NCBI RefSeq assembly: GCF_013114825.1
Contig: NZ_JAAVLX010000002.1
Location: forward strand, 186,001-250,000
DNA length: 64,000 bases
Direction of reading: 5' to 3'
From: Bradyrhizobium australiense
GTDB taxonomy: Bacteria > Pseudomonadota > Alphaproteobacteria > Rhizobiales > Xanthobacteraceae
Shown here: in pieces, positions 18,697 to 28,449 of the stretch
Numbering within the stretch: position 1 is the stretch's first letter
Layout of the letters: the number at the start of each line of letters is the position of its first letter
The notes under the pieces: generated by a model
What the model was told of the DNA's origin: nothing
Databases searched by the model: none
The model's input: only the letters and a program-made list of their open reading frames with translations
Position numbers and translations under genes: made by a program

Positions 18697-18984
18697 TCAA
18701 TGCAGCCTGAACACACCGTCGACCGCGCGCAGCTCCGCCGGCTTGATCAGCCGGGAATGCGCCACCGTCACGGAATGCAGCGGGCCATCAAGCTTTTCCT
18801 GCCAGAAGGCGAGGAAGTCCTTCAGCGCCGGGAATTTCGGAAACAGATCGTAATTCTGCCAGACATAGGTCTGCAGCAACGAGGGGTGATCCGGCATCCG
18901 ATACAGGATTTGCGCCGTTGTCAGCCCGTAACCCAGCACCTGCTTCCGGAAGTCGTCGGAAGCAACTCCAACCCGCGAGACCAT
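18697..18984 (-). CDS. usg: Usg family protein
   Basis: A 95-residue protein that matches the Usg family of alphaproteobacteria, once described as a possible phosphoribosylanthranilate isomerase subunit. Recognisable stretches are KQVLGYGLTTAQILYRMPDH and LQTYVWQNYDLFPKFPALKD. A clean GGAGG precedes the ATG. It is divergent from groESL and shows no link with trp genes here. Its true function is not established. Confidence 0.88.
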   Translation of the reverse strand: MVSRVGVASDDFRKQVLGYGLTTAQILYRMPDHPSLLQTYVWQNYDLFPKFPALKDFLAFWQEKLDGPLHSVTVAHSRLIKPAELRAVDGVFRLH

Positions 18985-19206
18985 GCTAATACCTCCATTT
19001 CAGGAGCGCATTGTCGTGGTGGCCGCACACCGAGCCACCCCGGCGGAGATGCGCTCACATGAGAGAAATGTGACGCACGATACCAACCCATCACAAGCCT
19101 AAATGTTTAATGAACTGTTGAAAATTCACGCGTTAGCAGCAGCTTACCGCACCTGCTAATACGGGCCCCGGGGGTCCAGCCGGCCAATCAATCATGATTA
19201 ATGAAA

Positions 19207-19233
19207 TTGGCAGGCGACATATTTGAGTGCCAA
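19207..19233. promoter_or_regulatory. CIRCE-like HrcA operator 1 upstream of groES
   Basis: TTGGCAGGC, nine bases, then GAGTGCCAA. The 9-9-9 layout and right arm match the CIRCE consensus (TTAGCACTC-N9-GAGTGCTAA); the left arm deviates at two inner positions. It is the upstream one of two such elements before groES and probably binds HrcA. Confidence 0.7.
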
Positions 19234-19250
19234 TTTTTCTGCTAGAAGCC

Positions 19251-19280
19251 CTTGTCCCCCGAAGAATACTGGCCTAAATC
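19251..19280 (+). promoter_or_regulatory. Possible RpoH-type promoter of groESL
   Basis: CTTGTC at 19251-19256 and CCTAAATC at 19273-19280, 16 bases apart, resemble alphaproteobacterial heat-shock sigma-32 elements (CTTG / CCTATNT). It lies between the two CIRCE-like elements. Assigned by eye, so modest certainty. Confidence 0.45.
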
Positions 19281-19293
19281 ACCCGCAGCCGGG

Positions 19294-19320
19294 CTGGCAC
19301 TCGCTGGCTCGGACTGCCAA
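19294..19320. promoter_or_regulatory. CIRCE-like HrcA operator 2 upstream of groES
   Basis: CTGGCACTC, nine bases, then GACTGCCAA. The left arm is close to consensus and the right arm deviates at one inner base. It would lie just downstream of the predicted transcription start, the usual CIRCE position. Confidence 0.7.
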
Positions 19321-19364
19321 AATTCCAGAATTCTACAACATTCCCATACGTTTAGGAGGACTGC

Positions 19365-19679
19365 ATGAACTTCCGTCCGCTTCACGACCGCGTCGTGGTC
19401 AAACGCATCGACGCCGAAGAGAAGACCGCTGGCGGCATCATCATTCCGGACAGTGCCAAGGAAAAGCCCTCCCAGGGCGAAGTCGTCGCTGTCGGGCCGG
19501 GTGGCCGTGACGAAGCCGGCAAGCTGCTCCCGATCGACCTCAAGGTCGGCGACCGCGTGCTGTTCGGCAAGTGGTCGGGCACCGAGGTCAAGATCGATGG
19601 CCAGGAACTCCTGATCATGAAGGAGTCCGACATCATGGGCGTGCTCGACGCCACCTCGGCCAAGAAGAAGGCCGCCTAA
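19365..19679 (+). CDS. groES: Co-chaperonin GroES
   Basis: The 104-residue lid subunit of the GroEL chaperonin, closing the folding chamber in the cytoplasm. The sequence [14 protein letters not shown] and the mobile loop [19 protein letters not shown] are canonical, with KESDIMGVL near the C-terminus. A strong TAGGAGGA lies 5 bases before the ATG. It is the first gene of the groES-groEL operon, with CIRCE-like elements upstream pointing to HrcA repression and possibly RpoH activation. Confidence 0.98.
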   Translation: MNFRPLHDRVVVKRIDAEEKTAGGIIIPDSAKEKPSQGEVVAVGPGGRDEAGKLLPIDLKVGDRVLFGKWSGTEVKIDGQELLIMKESDIMGVLDATSAKKKAA

Positions 19680-19695
19680 GACATCGCCTGCCACG

Positions 19696-21410
<1,715 letters not shown>

Positions 21411-21471
21411 GCGACGAAGTCGTCCCGGACGCGGTGCACCGCAGAACCGGGATCTCGCTCCACAAATGCAG

Positions 21472-21501
21472 AACCCCGGCAGCAATGCCGGGGTTTTTGT
21501 T
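21472..21501 (+). terminator. Rho-independent terminator of groESL
   Basis: AACCCCGGC, a six-base loop, GCCGGGGTT, then TTTGTTT. A perfect 9-bp stem with T-rich tail 60 bases after the groEL stop. Confidence 0.92.
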
Positions 21502-21757
21502 TGGGCCGACGCGGACCGCAACCGCGCCGTGTTTCCGCAACGTCACGCTGAAGAAAAATCTTCCCTCTGCTTAAGCGATATCCCTGTTATGCACAGCGCT
21601 CCGCAAATATACGAGCGTATGCGTTGACAATTTTCAAAAAAACTTTTCGCGAGAGTCGCAAACCGAACCGACAGTCCCGCTTCTCCTAGGCAAAGTAACG
21701 TCGAGGGCTGGGTCAAATCCTCATCCACAATCGATCGAACGCGGAGCGTGAGCTCTC

Positions 21758-22279
21758 GTGACGCAAGCCAGCGTTGCGAGGAACGCTTTCGCTTGGAAAG
21801 GTGATGTTGCCGTGAATGAAAGCGAAATGAAAGCCACGCCGAACGGAACGCATATTCTTGGAATGCCATGGTTGGACTTCTCGAAGATCGCCGCGCCTGG
21901 CGTGGTGAGCGAACTTGCCGAGCAAAGCTTCGCCCGCGCACGCGAAGGCTGCGAGAAAATCAAGGTCGCCTCGGAGGAGATGACGGAAGCGCTGCGCGAG
22001 AGCTATTCGGGTAATGCGAGGAGCGCGACTGATTACGGGCTCAAGTTGTTTGAAATCTCAAACGCCAATGCCGCCTCCACGCTCGATTTCTTCGTCAATC
22101 TGTTCGGCAGCAAGTCAGCTTCCGATGTCCTTAGCTTGTCCGCGGCACAAGCGCGCAAGGCGTTCGACACCGCTTCTGGCCAGAACAGGGAATTGTGGGC
22201 GCTTACCCAGAAGCTTGCGACGGAAACGGGTGAGCCGATCAGGAAGCACTTTACCAAGGTTCTCCATCAAACCGGCTAG
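21758..22279 (+). CDS. Phasin family protein
   Basis: A phasin-type protein of up to 173 residues, which coats polyhydroxyalkanoate granules. The helical core from about residue 40 is typical: ELAEQSFARAREGCEKIKVA, EEMTEALRESYSGNARSATD, then LKLFEISNANAASTLDFFVN. The start is uncertain: GTG 21758 gives 173 residues, while GTG 21812 (VNESEMKATPNG), preceded by GGAAAGG, gives 155. A TTGACA at 21624-21629 may be a -35 element. The 21502-21757 gap otherwise shows nothing clear. Confidence 0.85.
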   Translation: MTQASVARNAFAWKGDVAVNESEMKATPNGTHILGMPWLDFSKIAAPGVVSELAEQSFARAREGCEKIKVASEEMTEALRESYSGNARSATDYGLKLFEISNANAASTLDFFVNLFGSKSASDVLSLSAAQARKAFDTASGQNRELWALTQKLATETGEPIRKHFTKVLHQTG

Positions 22280-22324
22280 AAAGACCGGCGCTCAATCACA
22301 TCCAGGATTACGTCAAGGAGGGAT

Positions 22325-22453
22325 CCGGCCGGTTGGAACAAGCCCAAGCGATGAGCACGCGGCCCACTACCCCGATGCTCGATCAGACGCGGTGCGCGAT
22401 GCCCCCCAAGTAACCGCACCGACAAGAGGCGCATTCCAACCGGCCGGTGCTTT
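22325..22453 (+). ncRNA. Candidate structured RNA or long 3'-UTR element
   Basis: CCGGCCGGTTGGAA (22325-22338) is the perfect reverse complement of TTCCAACCGGCCGG (22434-22447), directly followed by TGCTTTTTTC. The 95-base interior can form at least two hairpins: CGGTGCG/CGCACCG (22390-22396 with 22415-22421) and GAGCA/TGCTC (22353-22357 with 22376-22380). A closing 14-bp stem, inner hairpins and a T-tract fit a stand-alone small RNA or a structured phasin 3'-UTR. No coding frame with a ribosome-binding site is seen inside. Confidence 0.5.
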
Positions 22454-22491
22454 TTTCAAACATCGACAAACCAATCTCAAGGGAGGGCGAT

Positions 22492-22704
22492 ATGGGAATG
22501 GTCATGGTCAAATGTCCGCGAACCGGACATCCGATTCCCACCGGCATCAAGACTGATCGCGAGAGCTTTAGCCGCAGCGCAGTGTTTTTCTCGCGGACCC
22601 GTTGCGTGATCTGCCACACCGATCACGCCTGGTTTGCCCGCGAGGCCTGGGTCGACGAGTCGAGCATCCGTGTGCGACATCGCAGCGCTGCCTCCCCGAC
22701 GTAA
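22492..22704 (+). CDS. Small zinc-ribbon-like protein
   Basis: A 70-residue protein with an excellent ribosome-binding site (GGGAGGGC). It contains one Cys in MVKCPRTGHPIPTGI and a CVICH motif near residue 40, spacing that suits a small zinc knuckle, followed by HAWFAREAWVDES. I recognise the type as a small protein common in bradyrhizobia, but it has no assigned function. It follows the candidate RNA element directly. Confidence 0.75.
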   Translation: MGMVMVKCPRTGHPIPTGIKTDRESFSRSAVFFSRTRCVICHTDHAWFAREAWVDESSIRVRHRSAASPT

Positions 22705-22746
22705 GCTTCGACACAGATCAGGTGATGATCGCGATGGAGGGACACC

Positions 22747-22944
22747 ATGGCGCGCATGCAAATCTCAACCGACACGTCCACCTGGCTGCTGCAGGCCAAG
22801 GACTTTCTTGACGAAGCGCGACGGCTGAAGCCGGGCCCTGAGCGCAACGAGCTGCGCCAGACGGCGAAGGTGTTGCGAGAGATTGCGAAGCTCGAGGCGG
22901 CATCCGAGTCGGCACTCAACCGCGATTGGCGGCGGAGAACCTGA
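22747..22944 (+). CDS. Small helical protein of unknown function
   Basis: A 65-residue charged protein preceded by GGAGGGACACC. The helix LLQAKDFLDEARRLKPGPER followed by NELRQTAKVLREIAKLEAA is the recognisable core; similar short proteins are common in bradyrhizobia. No signal peptide or membrane segment. It lies 42 bases after the zinc-ribbon gene, so the two may be cotranscribed. Confidence 0.7.
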   Translation: MARMQISTDTSTWLLQAKDFLDEARRLKPGPERNELRQTAKVLREIAKLEAASESALNRDWRRRT

Positions 22945-23037
22945 TCGGGACCGAGAATCCGCCCTTTGATGGGCGTTCCGGAATGCCGCAGCAACAAGTC
23001 GCGACGCGGAAGGTCGAGCAGTCGCGCGGAAGCGCGC

Positions 23038-23841
23038 TCACATGGCACCGCCCGATTTAATTCCCGGAATGCGCCGATCCTCGGGCAGAACCGCCGCGCG
23101 AGATCGGACCGAATGGAGCGCGAACATCTCCTCGACTTCGAGATGCATGACGTTGTGGCATTCGCACGCGACCGCCGCGAGCCGCGCCGGATCGATCTCG
23201 ATCAGGCCTCGTCGATCGGACCTGATCGCTCCGCGCGCGCGCAACTTGCGCATCAGGAGCGTCACCGTCGTGCGTCGCACCCCGACTATTTGCGATAGCG
23301 CCTGCTGGGTGAGCGGGAGCACATTATGGTCGACGCGGTCGCGAAGCTGGAGCAGCCAGCGAGCCATGCGGGCTTCGACCGGGTGAAGCGCATTGCAGGC
23401 TGAACCGAGTTGAAGCTGCATCAGCATCGCCCTGACGTGAATCTGGACCGCGTGCCGGATCGCAGGGCTGCGGTTGAAAGCAGCGTGAAATCGCGATGCC
23501 GGGATCCGAGAGGCGGTGCCCGCCGCACGAACGACCGCGGTCATATCTGAAGGTGACGGCCCGAGCACCGAAAGAATGCCTACTGCCCCCTCACGCCCGA
23601 CTGCGGCGGTGGCGACCGTGTGTCCGTCCGCCATGTCGATCATCAGCGAGATGGCGCCGCTATGAGGGAAGTAGACGTACTCGATTGCGTCGCCTGCCCG
23701 CGAAAGGACCGCGTCCTGATCGAGCGCAATCGTCTCAAGCTCGGGCTTCAGCAGATCAAGGTCAGATGCCGGCAATGCTGCAAGTAGGCGATTACCCATT
23801 CTCACAGGAGACGTCACTGCGGGAAACCCGTGGTGAGCCAT
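23038..23841 (-). CDS. Crp/Fnr family transcriptional regulator
   Basis: A 267-residue regulator with an N-terminal cyclic-nucleotide-binding-fold domain (about 15-140; EYVYFPHSGAISLMIDMADG) and a C-terminal winged helix (about 150-230; LSQIVGVRRTTVTLLMRKL). The residues that grip cAMP in Crp are not evident, so the signal is unknown. ATG 23841 is chosen; ATG 23799 (MGNRLLAALP) is an alternative, neither with a strong ribosome-binding site. The region 23842-24221 upstream shows no convincing gene. Confidence 0.88.
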   Translation of the reverse strand: MAHHGFPAVTSPVRMGNRLLAALPASDLDLLKPELETIALDQDAVLSRAGDAIEYVYFPHSGAISLMIDMADGHTVATAAVGREGAVGILSVLGPSPSDMTAVVRAAGTASRIPASRFHAAFNRSPAIRHAVQIHVRAMLMQLQLGSACNALHPVEARMARWLLQLRDRVDHNVLPLTQQALSQIVGVRRTTVTLLMRKLRARGAIRSDRRGLIEIDPARLAAVACECHNVMHLEVEEMFALHSVRSRAAVLPEDRRIPGIKSGGAM

Positions 23842-24221
23842 CCGCGACCATCTCCGTCTGGAGCGTCGTGGCACGGGAGCTTTAACACAAGTTTGAAAAT
23901 GCCTTCTTTACACATACTCACTCAAACACGCTCTCGCTCTAACAACAAACTCCAAACGCTCGGGCGCGAGGTACTGCTCGCGGTGTCTCAGGAGTTAGAT
24001 GCAAATGAGCCGCCGGACGCAACCGCAAAATGCGCATGGGTAACACCGTAGGCTTACGGGGACTGTACGGTTCCATTCCGGCCGACGGCAAGTCGCGATC
24101 AAAGCGACTGTTCCATCTTTGAAACTGCCGATCCGTGCGGTGTCAGCCGTCCTCAAAAAATGCAAAACCGGGAAGCGACGCCGAGGTCTTTGCTTTGGGT
24201 TCTCTCCCCTCGTCAGTCCCG

Positions 24222-24790
24222 TTAACGCACCACCGCCCCGATCCGCCCGTAACGAATGATCGGCTCCGCGCCAGTGCTGCCGGAATCGCGTGAGAGGAAA
24301 ATCATGCCTACGCGGCCGATGACGTTCTCCAGCGGAATGTATCCCACAGCCGAGAGAACACGGCTGTCGGTGGAATTGTTGCGATTGTCGCCGAGCACAA
24401 CAGATGGCCCGCGCGAACGGTGAAGGCGTTGGTATTGTCGTAAAAGCCTTTATCGACGCAATTCAGCGTCTCGTAACTCGCGTCCTCCGGCAACCTCTCG
24501 CGCCAGCGCTTCACCTTGTCCGGTCCGCCTCCGCACGCATCGCTCTCCTCGACGCGCTCGCGCTTCACGGCCGTTCCGTTGATATGAAGCGCTCCATCCT
24601 TCATCTGGATGCGATCGCCAGGAAGACCCGACACGCTTGACGTAGTCGGTTGACGTATCCTTCGGCAGACGGAAAACGATCACATCGCCGCGCGCGGGAA
24701 TGGAGCCGAGGATGCGCCCTAAAACAGCGCCGGCGAGAACGGCAACGAATAATGCGTGTAGCCGTAGGCGTATTCTAGAAGCAAAACTCG
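24222..24790 (-). pseudogene. Signal peptidase I (lepB-like), decayed
   Basis: Remnant of a type I signal peptidase readable only by switching frame. In order: YAYGYTHYSLPFSPALF, then GSIPARGDVIVFRLPKDTST, then SGLPGDRIQMKDGALHINGT, then GDNRNNSTDSRVLSAVGYIP to the C-terminus ending IIRYGRIGAVVR. Frame shifts fall near 24750, 24640 and 24395. The N-terminal membrane anchor and the catalytic SGSM region are absent upstream. The gene cannot make an active peptidase. Confidence 0.88.
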
Positions 24791-24917
24791 GGCGAACTGA
24801 GCCGCGAAAACGCTTCCTCATACTCAGTCGTCATCGCCCGGCTTGCCGCCTCCGCCAAAGCTACGGCGAGCCAAGAGGGAAAGCCCCGGCGCCTTGGCGT
24901 AGACGGGACCGAGCGAC

Positions 24918-25137
24918 TCAGTGTTCCAGAGACAGCAGTAATTGAACCCGAGAAGCCGGAGCGTATTGGATCCCCCGCATGCGCGGCGATGAGCTTGCGT
25001 CATTGTCTTTCGCCACTGCGAGAAGCGAAGCCGACGACAGGCGCCGCGGTGAATCGAGCATTCCAGAGACAGTAATGATTGAACCGATAGGCCACGGCGT
25101 ACTGGATGCCCCGCCTTCGCGGGGCATGACAGCATAA
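24918..25137. repeat. Tandem family B repeats (copies 2 and 3)
   Basis: Two adjacent copies: a diverged one at about 24918-25010 (tgttccagagacagcagtaa to gatgagcttgcgtc) and a good one at about 25055-25137 (attccagagacagtaatgat to cttcgcggggcatgac). The second shares ggcgtactggatgccccgcc with 2231-2250. The stretch between the lepB remnant and the Tlde1-type gene holds no other gene. Confidence 0.8.
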
Positions 25138-25193
25138 TGCGGTTGTCGCAAATTGGATCTGACCGTCGAGCGCGGCAGCGCTACGCTCCGCGC

Positions 25194-26345
25194 CTACTGA
25201 ACCTTCGCCAGCACGGCGAGCCGGCGGATGCCCTTGTTGCGATAGGCGTCGAGGAACGCGTAGTAATCCTTGAACGACACGCAACCGTTGGACTGGCCGC
25301 TCGGCCCGAGCATGTAGGTGTGCGCGAGCAGCCCGTCGCGGCCGAAGATTTTTTCTTCGCCCCCGATCGGCGTCAGCCGCAGCGCCGGCACGCCGTGAAA
25401 CAACGCCTCGCGCGGCTTCAGTTCGTAGATGTGGGGCGGCGTCACGCCCTGCATCCGCACATGCGAAGATTTGGGATCGTCCATCTTCGAGCCCAGTCCC
25501 GAATGCGCTTCGAGCTGGCTGCCATCGGGCAGATAGACCTTGCGCGCGGAGATATCGTAGACCGCAGTCTGACGATCGTAGGGCGGCGAACCGCCCATCA
25601 GCGGGTTCTGGCTTCGTGTATCGATGATGCTGCCGGTGACGCTGGCGTCGGCGGATGCGAAAGCGAGCAGCGAGTTCTGCGCAGGCTGCTTGCCCCACAG
25701 CTTCTCGACCATGGTCTGCTTGTCGTTGGAAGCAATCGACATCACGGCGGCCTTGGCGCGCTGCGCCATGTCGCGAACGGTAGAGCCGGATGCCTTCGCG
25801 GGTTTGGCTTCAGGCTCCGCCGGCGCCGGTGCGTTCAAGGCGAGCTTGGTGGCAGGAGCGGAAATTTTAGGCTTCGCCGGTTCGGCAAGCTTCGGCGCCG
25901 CGATCGCCTTCGGCGCTTCGGCTGGCGGCGAAGCTTCCGCCAGTCTCGCCGATTCGACGGGCTTGGGTTCGGCCGCTCGCGACGGCTCGCCTTGCGCGGC
26001 TGCGGCTGCGAACCTTTCGTTGAACATCAGCGACGTCGCGACGTTCTCCGGCGCAGGCATTACCAGCGGGCGTGGCTCCAGCGAGGCGAATATTTCGTCG
26101 AAGGCCGGCCGCACGGCCCGCGCAGCGACGGTGCTCGCGTTGTTGGCGACGGGCGCCTCGACGGCGGCGCCGTTCACGGATGGATAGATGCTGGCGCCGA
26201 TCACGTTTATGTAAACGGTCCAGGCGCAGCCCAGCACGAGGCCCGCGACCGCGGCACCGCCGAGGAAATATTGGGGAACGCCTTTACGGGAAGGTTTCCT
26301 GCGGTTGCGGGCCGCAGGGCCGAACGCACGCGTACGCTTACTCAT
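25194..26345 (-). CDS. Membrane-anchored Tlde1-type (DUF2778) L,D-transpeptidase-like protein
   Basis: A 383-residue protein: basic N-terminus, one membrane segment (about 25-45, FLGGAAVAGLVLGCAWTVYI), a long Ala/Pro/Glu-rich periplasmic linker (about 60-210), and a C-terminal catalytic domain (about 250-383). The domain shows AHSGLGSK, then LLAHTYMLGPSGQSNGCVSF, where His and the SNGC Cys match the L,D-transpeptidase-like site of the Tlde1 family. It likely acts on peptidoglycan stems. No T6SS genes are nearby, so a housekeeping role is more likely than an effector role (inference). Confidence 0.85.
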   Translation of the reverse strand: MSKRTRAFGPAARNRRKPSRKGVPQYFLGGAAVAGLVLGCAWTVYINVIGASIYPSVNGAAVEAPVANNASTVAARAVRPAFDEIFASLEPRPLVMPAPENVATSLMFNERFAAAAAQGEPSRAAEPKPVESARLAEASPPAEAPKAIAAPKLAEPAKPKISAPATKLALNAPAPAEPEAKPAKASGSTVRDMAQRAKAAVMSIASNDKQTMVEKLWGKQPAQNSLLAFASADASVTGSIIDTRSQNPLMGGSPPYDRQTAVYDISARKVYLPDGSQLEAHSGLGSKMDDPKSSHVRMQGVTPPHIYELKPREALFHGVPALRLTPIGGEEKIFGRDGLLAHTYMLGPSGQSNGCVSFKDYYAFLDAYRNKGIRRLAVLAKVQ

Positions 26346-26508
26346 TCACACAACGCCCAGAACAATTCCACCAAGTCCCCAGTTGATGCCGCGTCCGGAT
26401 AGATCCCAGGCAGCATCTCGCAGAGGCACAGAGCGTCATTAAGGCGAATTTTCGTTAAATCCGGCTTAAACGCGGGCGGATATAAGGCGGGTTCAAATGT
26501 ATGGAACT

Positions 26509-26587
26509 ATTGGGAAAATTGCCCCGTAGTGATGCGGGGAATTAGTCCCAATCAGGGACACCCGGCGTAACGACCGCCGGATGTCCC
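26509..26587. other. Two adjacent stem-loops upstream of the Tlde1-type gene
   Basis: First: ATTGGG ... AATTG CCCCG (26509 on) pairs with CGGGG AATT ... CCCAAT (to 26552). Second: GGGACA C CCGGCG (26555-26567) pairs with CGCCGG A TGTCCC (26575-26587). The second is positioned as a terminator for the small minus-strand gene ending at 26608, though no T-tract is visible. The first has the form of an operator or structured leader. Confidence 0.5.
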
Positions 26588-26607
26588 CTAACGGGCCAAG
26601 TTCGGCC

Positions 26608-26802
26608 TCAATCCTCGAACGGGTCGAACTCATTCTCGCCGGCGATCGCCACGGCGAATGGCCTCAGCGTGTGCTGCACGTCGCGAAACAAGCGCCAGGT
26701 CGGCATCGGCCGCTGGCCGGGCCGATCGATCTTCGCATCGGGGTCGAGCCCGGCTTCAACGGCCAGAGCCCTGGCGGGTGCAAGGTAAGGATCGGATCGC
26801 AT
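26608..26802 (-). CDS. Small protein of unknown function
   Basis: A 64-residue protein from ATG 26802, preceded by GGCGGAGAATG. It reads MRSDPYLAPARALAVEAGLD then GQRPMPTWRLFRDVQHTLRP and ends FDPFED. A longer version would need TTG 26847. No domain recognised; codon use and the ribosome-binding site support it. Confidence 0.6.
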   Translation of the reverse strand: MRSDPYLAPARALAVEAGLDPDAKIDRPGQRPMPTWRLFRDVQHTLRPFAVAIAGENEFDPFED

Positions 26803-26945
26803 TTCATTCTCCGCCACTGCAAGTACTTCGTTTCGAAAATCGTTCAAGGCCCCGAGGATCCGATGCCAGTCGCAACACAGGTCCGATCGGTTCGCAGCGA
26901 AGAATCAAGACGTCGAGCTTGCCATCGGCGGCGTTGAGCGGGGCG

Positions 26946-27641
26946 CTAATAGCTCAAGCGCGGATACCAATCCTTGCCGCGCCCTTCCGGCGCGGTGTCC
27001 AGGATGGTCCACAGCGGGTCAATGTCAGGCGCGCCGCGCGGGTCCTGTCCAGGGTCGGCGGTCGATGGTCCCATTTCGCCGGACCAGAAATGGCGGATGC
27101 TGCCGTCGCGACGCGTGAACACGTTGTAGGCGGGCGCGTCCGCATCCGCGGCGCTGACATAGTCGCGTGTGTAGTCGCCCGACGCATCGGAATAGATCCG
27201 GTGCCGCGTCCAGCCGCGCGCCTTCTTCGCCTCAATCAATCGCGCGATCGGCGAGCGCGCCACGAACACGAAGGCGATGCGCTGTTCGACATCGGGCAAC
27301 TTGCTTTCCCAGGTACTCATGAATGACGTGCACATCGGGCACGGCTGCTCGCGCTGCGGGCCGAACATGTAGCTGTAGATCACTAGCGTCTGCTTGTTGT
27401 CGAACAGGTCCGGCAAGGTCGCCTTGCCGCCCTCGCCTTCGAATTCATAGTTCTTCGTCACCGCCCCGCCCGGCGGCAGCGCGCGGCGCAATTCGGCGAC
27501 CCGCTCGATGTGACGGCGCAGTTCGATCTCTTCAGTCAGCAATTGCTCGCGGGCGCGGCGATATTCGGCGCTCTCGTTGGGAAAACGCACGCTGTTTCCG
27601 CGTGCGAGTTCGGCGGCGGGCTTCAGTGCGGAACCGGTCAT
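26946..27641 (-). CDS. DUF899 family thioredoxin-like protein
   Basis: A 231-residue protein of the DUF899 family, which has a thioredoxin-like fold. The redox-type motif QPCPMCTSFMSTWE is near residue 100, and the C-terminal EGRGKDWYPRLSY is a family hallmark. The N-terminal helix RRAREQLLTEEIELRRHIER is also typical. A dithiol oxidoreductase role is suggested by the fold but not shown. GAGGTG precedes the ATG. Confidence 0.88.
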   Translation of the reverse strand: MTGSALKPAAELARGNSVRFPNESAEYRRAREQLLTEEIELRRHIERVAELRRALPPGGAVTKNYEFEGEGGKATLPDLFDNKQTLVIYSYMFGPQREQPCPMCTSFMSTWESKLPDVEQRIAFVFVARSPIARLIEAKKARGWTRHRIYSDASGDYTRDYVSAADADAPAYNVFTRRDGSIRHFWSGEMGPSTADPGQDPRGAPDIDPLWTILDTAPEGRGKDWYPRLSY

Positions 27642-27860
27642 GGGAACACCTCGGTTTTGCTCGATCCCTTACAAGACGCCCGGCGGCCATCTGGTCCGAC
27701 GTCAGCCAGCAAAAAATCGACAGCGAAACCGCCATTTTTCGACCCGTTTTGCCGCCGTTTTGCGCGGATTCGGGTATCACAACCTTGCATCGAACCTTAC
27801 GGGCTCAACGCAGACACATCTGGGGGCCTATCATTGGCTTTGGACTCAACGGTAGCGTGT

Positions 27861-27876
27861 GATACGGTACCGTATC
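27861..27876. promoter_or_regulatory. Perfect 16-bp palindrome upstream of the FecR-like gene
   Basis: GATACGGTACCGTATC, perfectly self-complementary, 43 bases before the FecR-like ATG. The form is that of a TetR-family operator. No regulator gene adjoins it, so the binding protein is unknown. Confidence 0.6.
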
Positions 27877-27919
27877 GCATTTGATTTTATTTCGCCCCGT
27901 ACCCGAAGGGGATGCTGCC

Positions 27920-28438
27920 ATGACAATGCTGGCACGCGCCGGATGGATCGCTTTTGCAAGTCTCTTGCTCGCCGGACCTGCGGCGGCGCAGCCGGCGAGT
28001 TTGGGCTGCACATCCGCGCCGACAGCCCAGGGAGCGCAGACGCTCCATTGCCCAACCGCGATCACGATCGTGGCCGAAGGCGGCGCGAAGTTCGAACTCA
28101 GGGATCGCAACCGCGACGGCCATGTCGATTCCATCGAGCTCAGCAACAAGGCCCTGCTGCTCGAGGTGCCGAAGAAGCCGGGCCGCGCCAGGTTCGACGT
28201 GGTGACGCCGCAGGCGATTGCGGCGGTGCGCGGCACCAAATGGACGGTGGACGCCGAAGGTGCAAAGACATCGGTCTTCGTCGTCGACGGCCGCGTGAGC
28301 GTGGCGCGGCCCGCCGGCCGCGGCAGTGTCGTGCTCGGCGCCGGTGATGGCGTCGATGTCGAACCGTGGGGCGACCTGATCGTCAAGCGCTGGCCGCCCG
28401 CGCGCGTTGCGGCCCTGATGGCAAGATTGGGACAATAG
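27920..28438 (+). CDS. Secreted FecR-domain protein
   Basis: A 172-residue protein with a signal peptide (MTMLARAGWIAFASLLLAGP, likely cut after AAAQ) and a FecR-like beta domain: FDVVTPQAIAAVRGTKWTVD near residue 95 and TSVFVVDGRVSVARP near 118. It is not the classic TonB anti-sigma type, since there is no cytoplasmic N-terminal part. It sits 11 bases before a CHASE2 cyclase gene, so it may supply a periplasmic signal to that receptor (inference). AAGGGGATG precedes the start. Confidence 0.85.
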   Translation: MTMLARAGWIAFASLLLAGPAAAQPASLGCTSAPTAQGAQTLHCPTAITIVAEGGAKFELRDRNRDGHVDSIELSNKALLLEVPKKPGRARFDVVTPQAIAAVRGTKWTVDAEGAKTSVFVVDGRVSVARPAGRGSVVLGAGDGVDVEPWGDLIVKRWPPARVAALMARLGQ

Positions 28439-28449
28439 AAGCCGAGCGG

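Noticed and set aside
25194..26345. Type VI secretion effector
   Set aside because: The Tlde1-type domain is shared with housekeeping envelope proteins; no immunity or T6SS genes are nearby and the protein carries its own membrane anchor.
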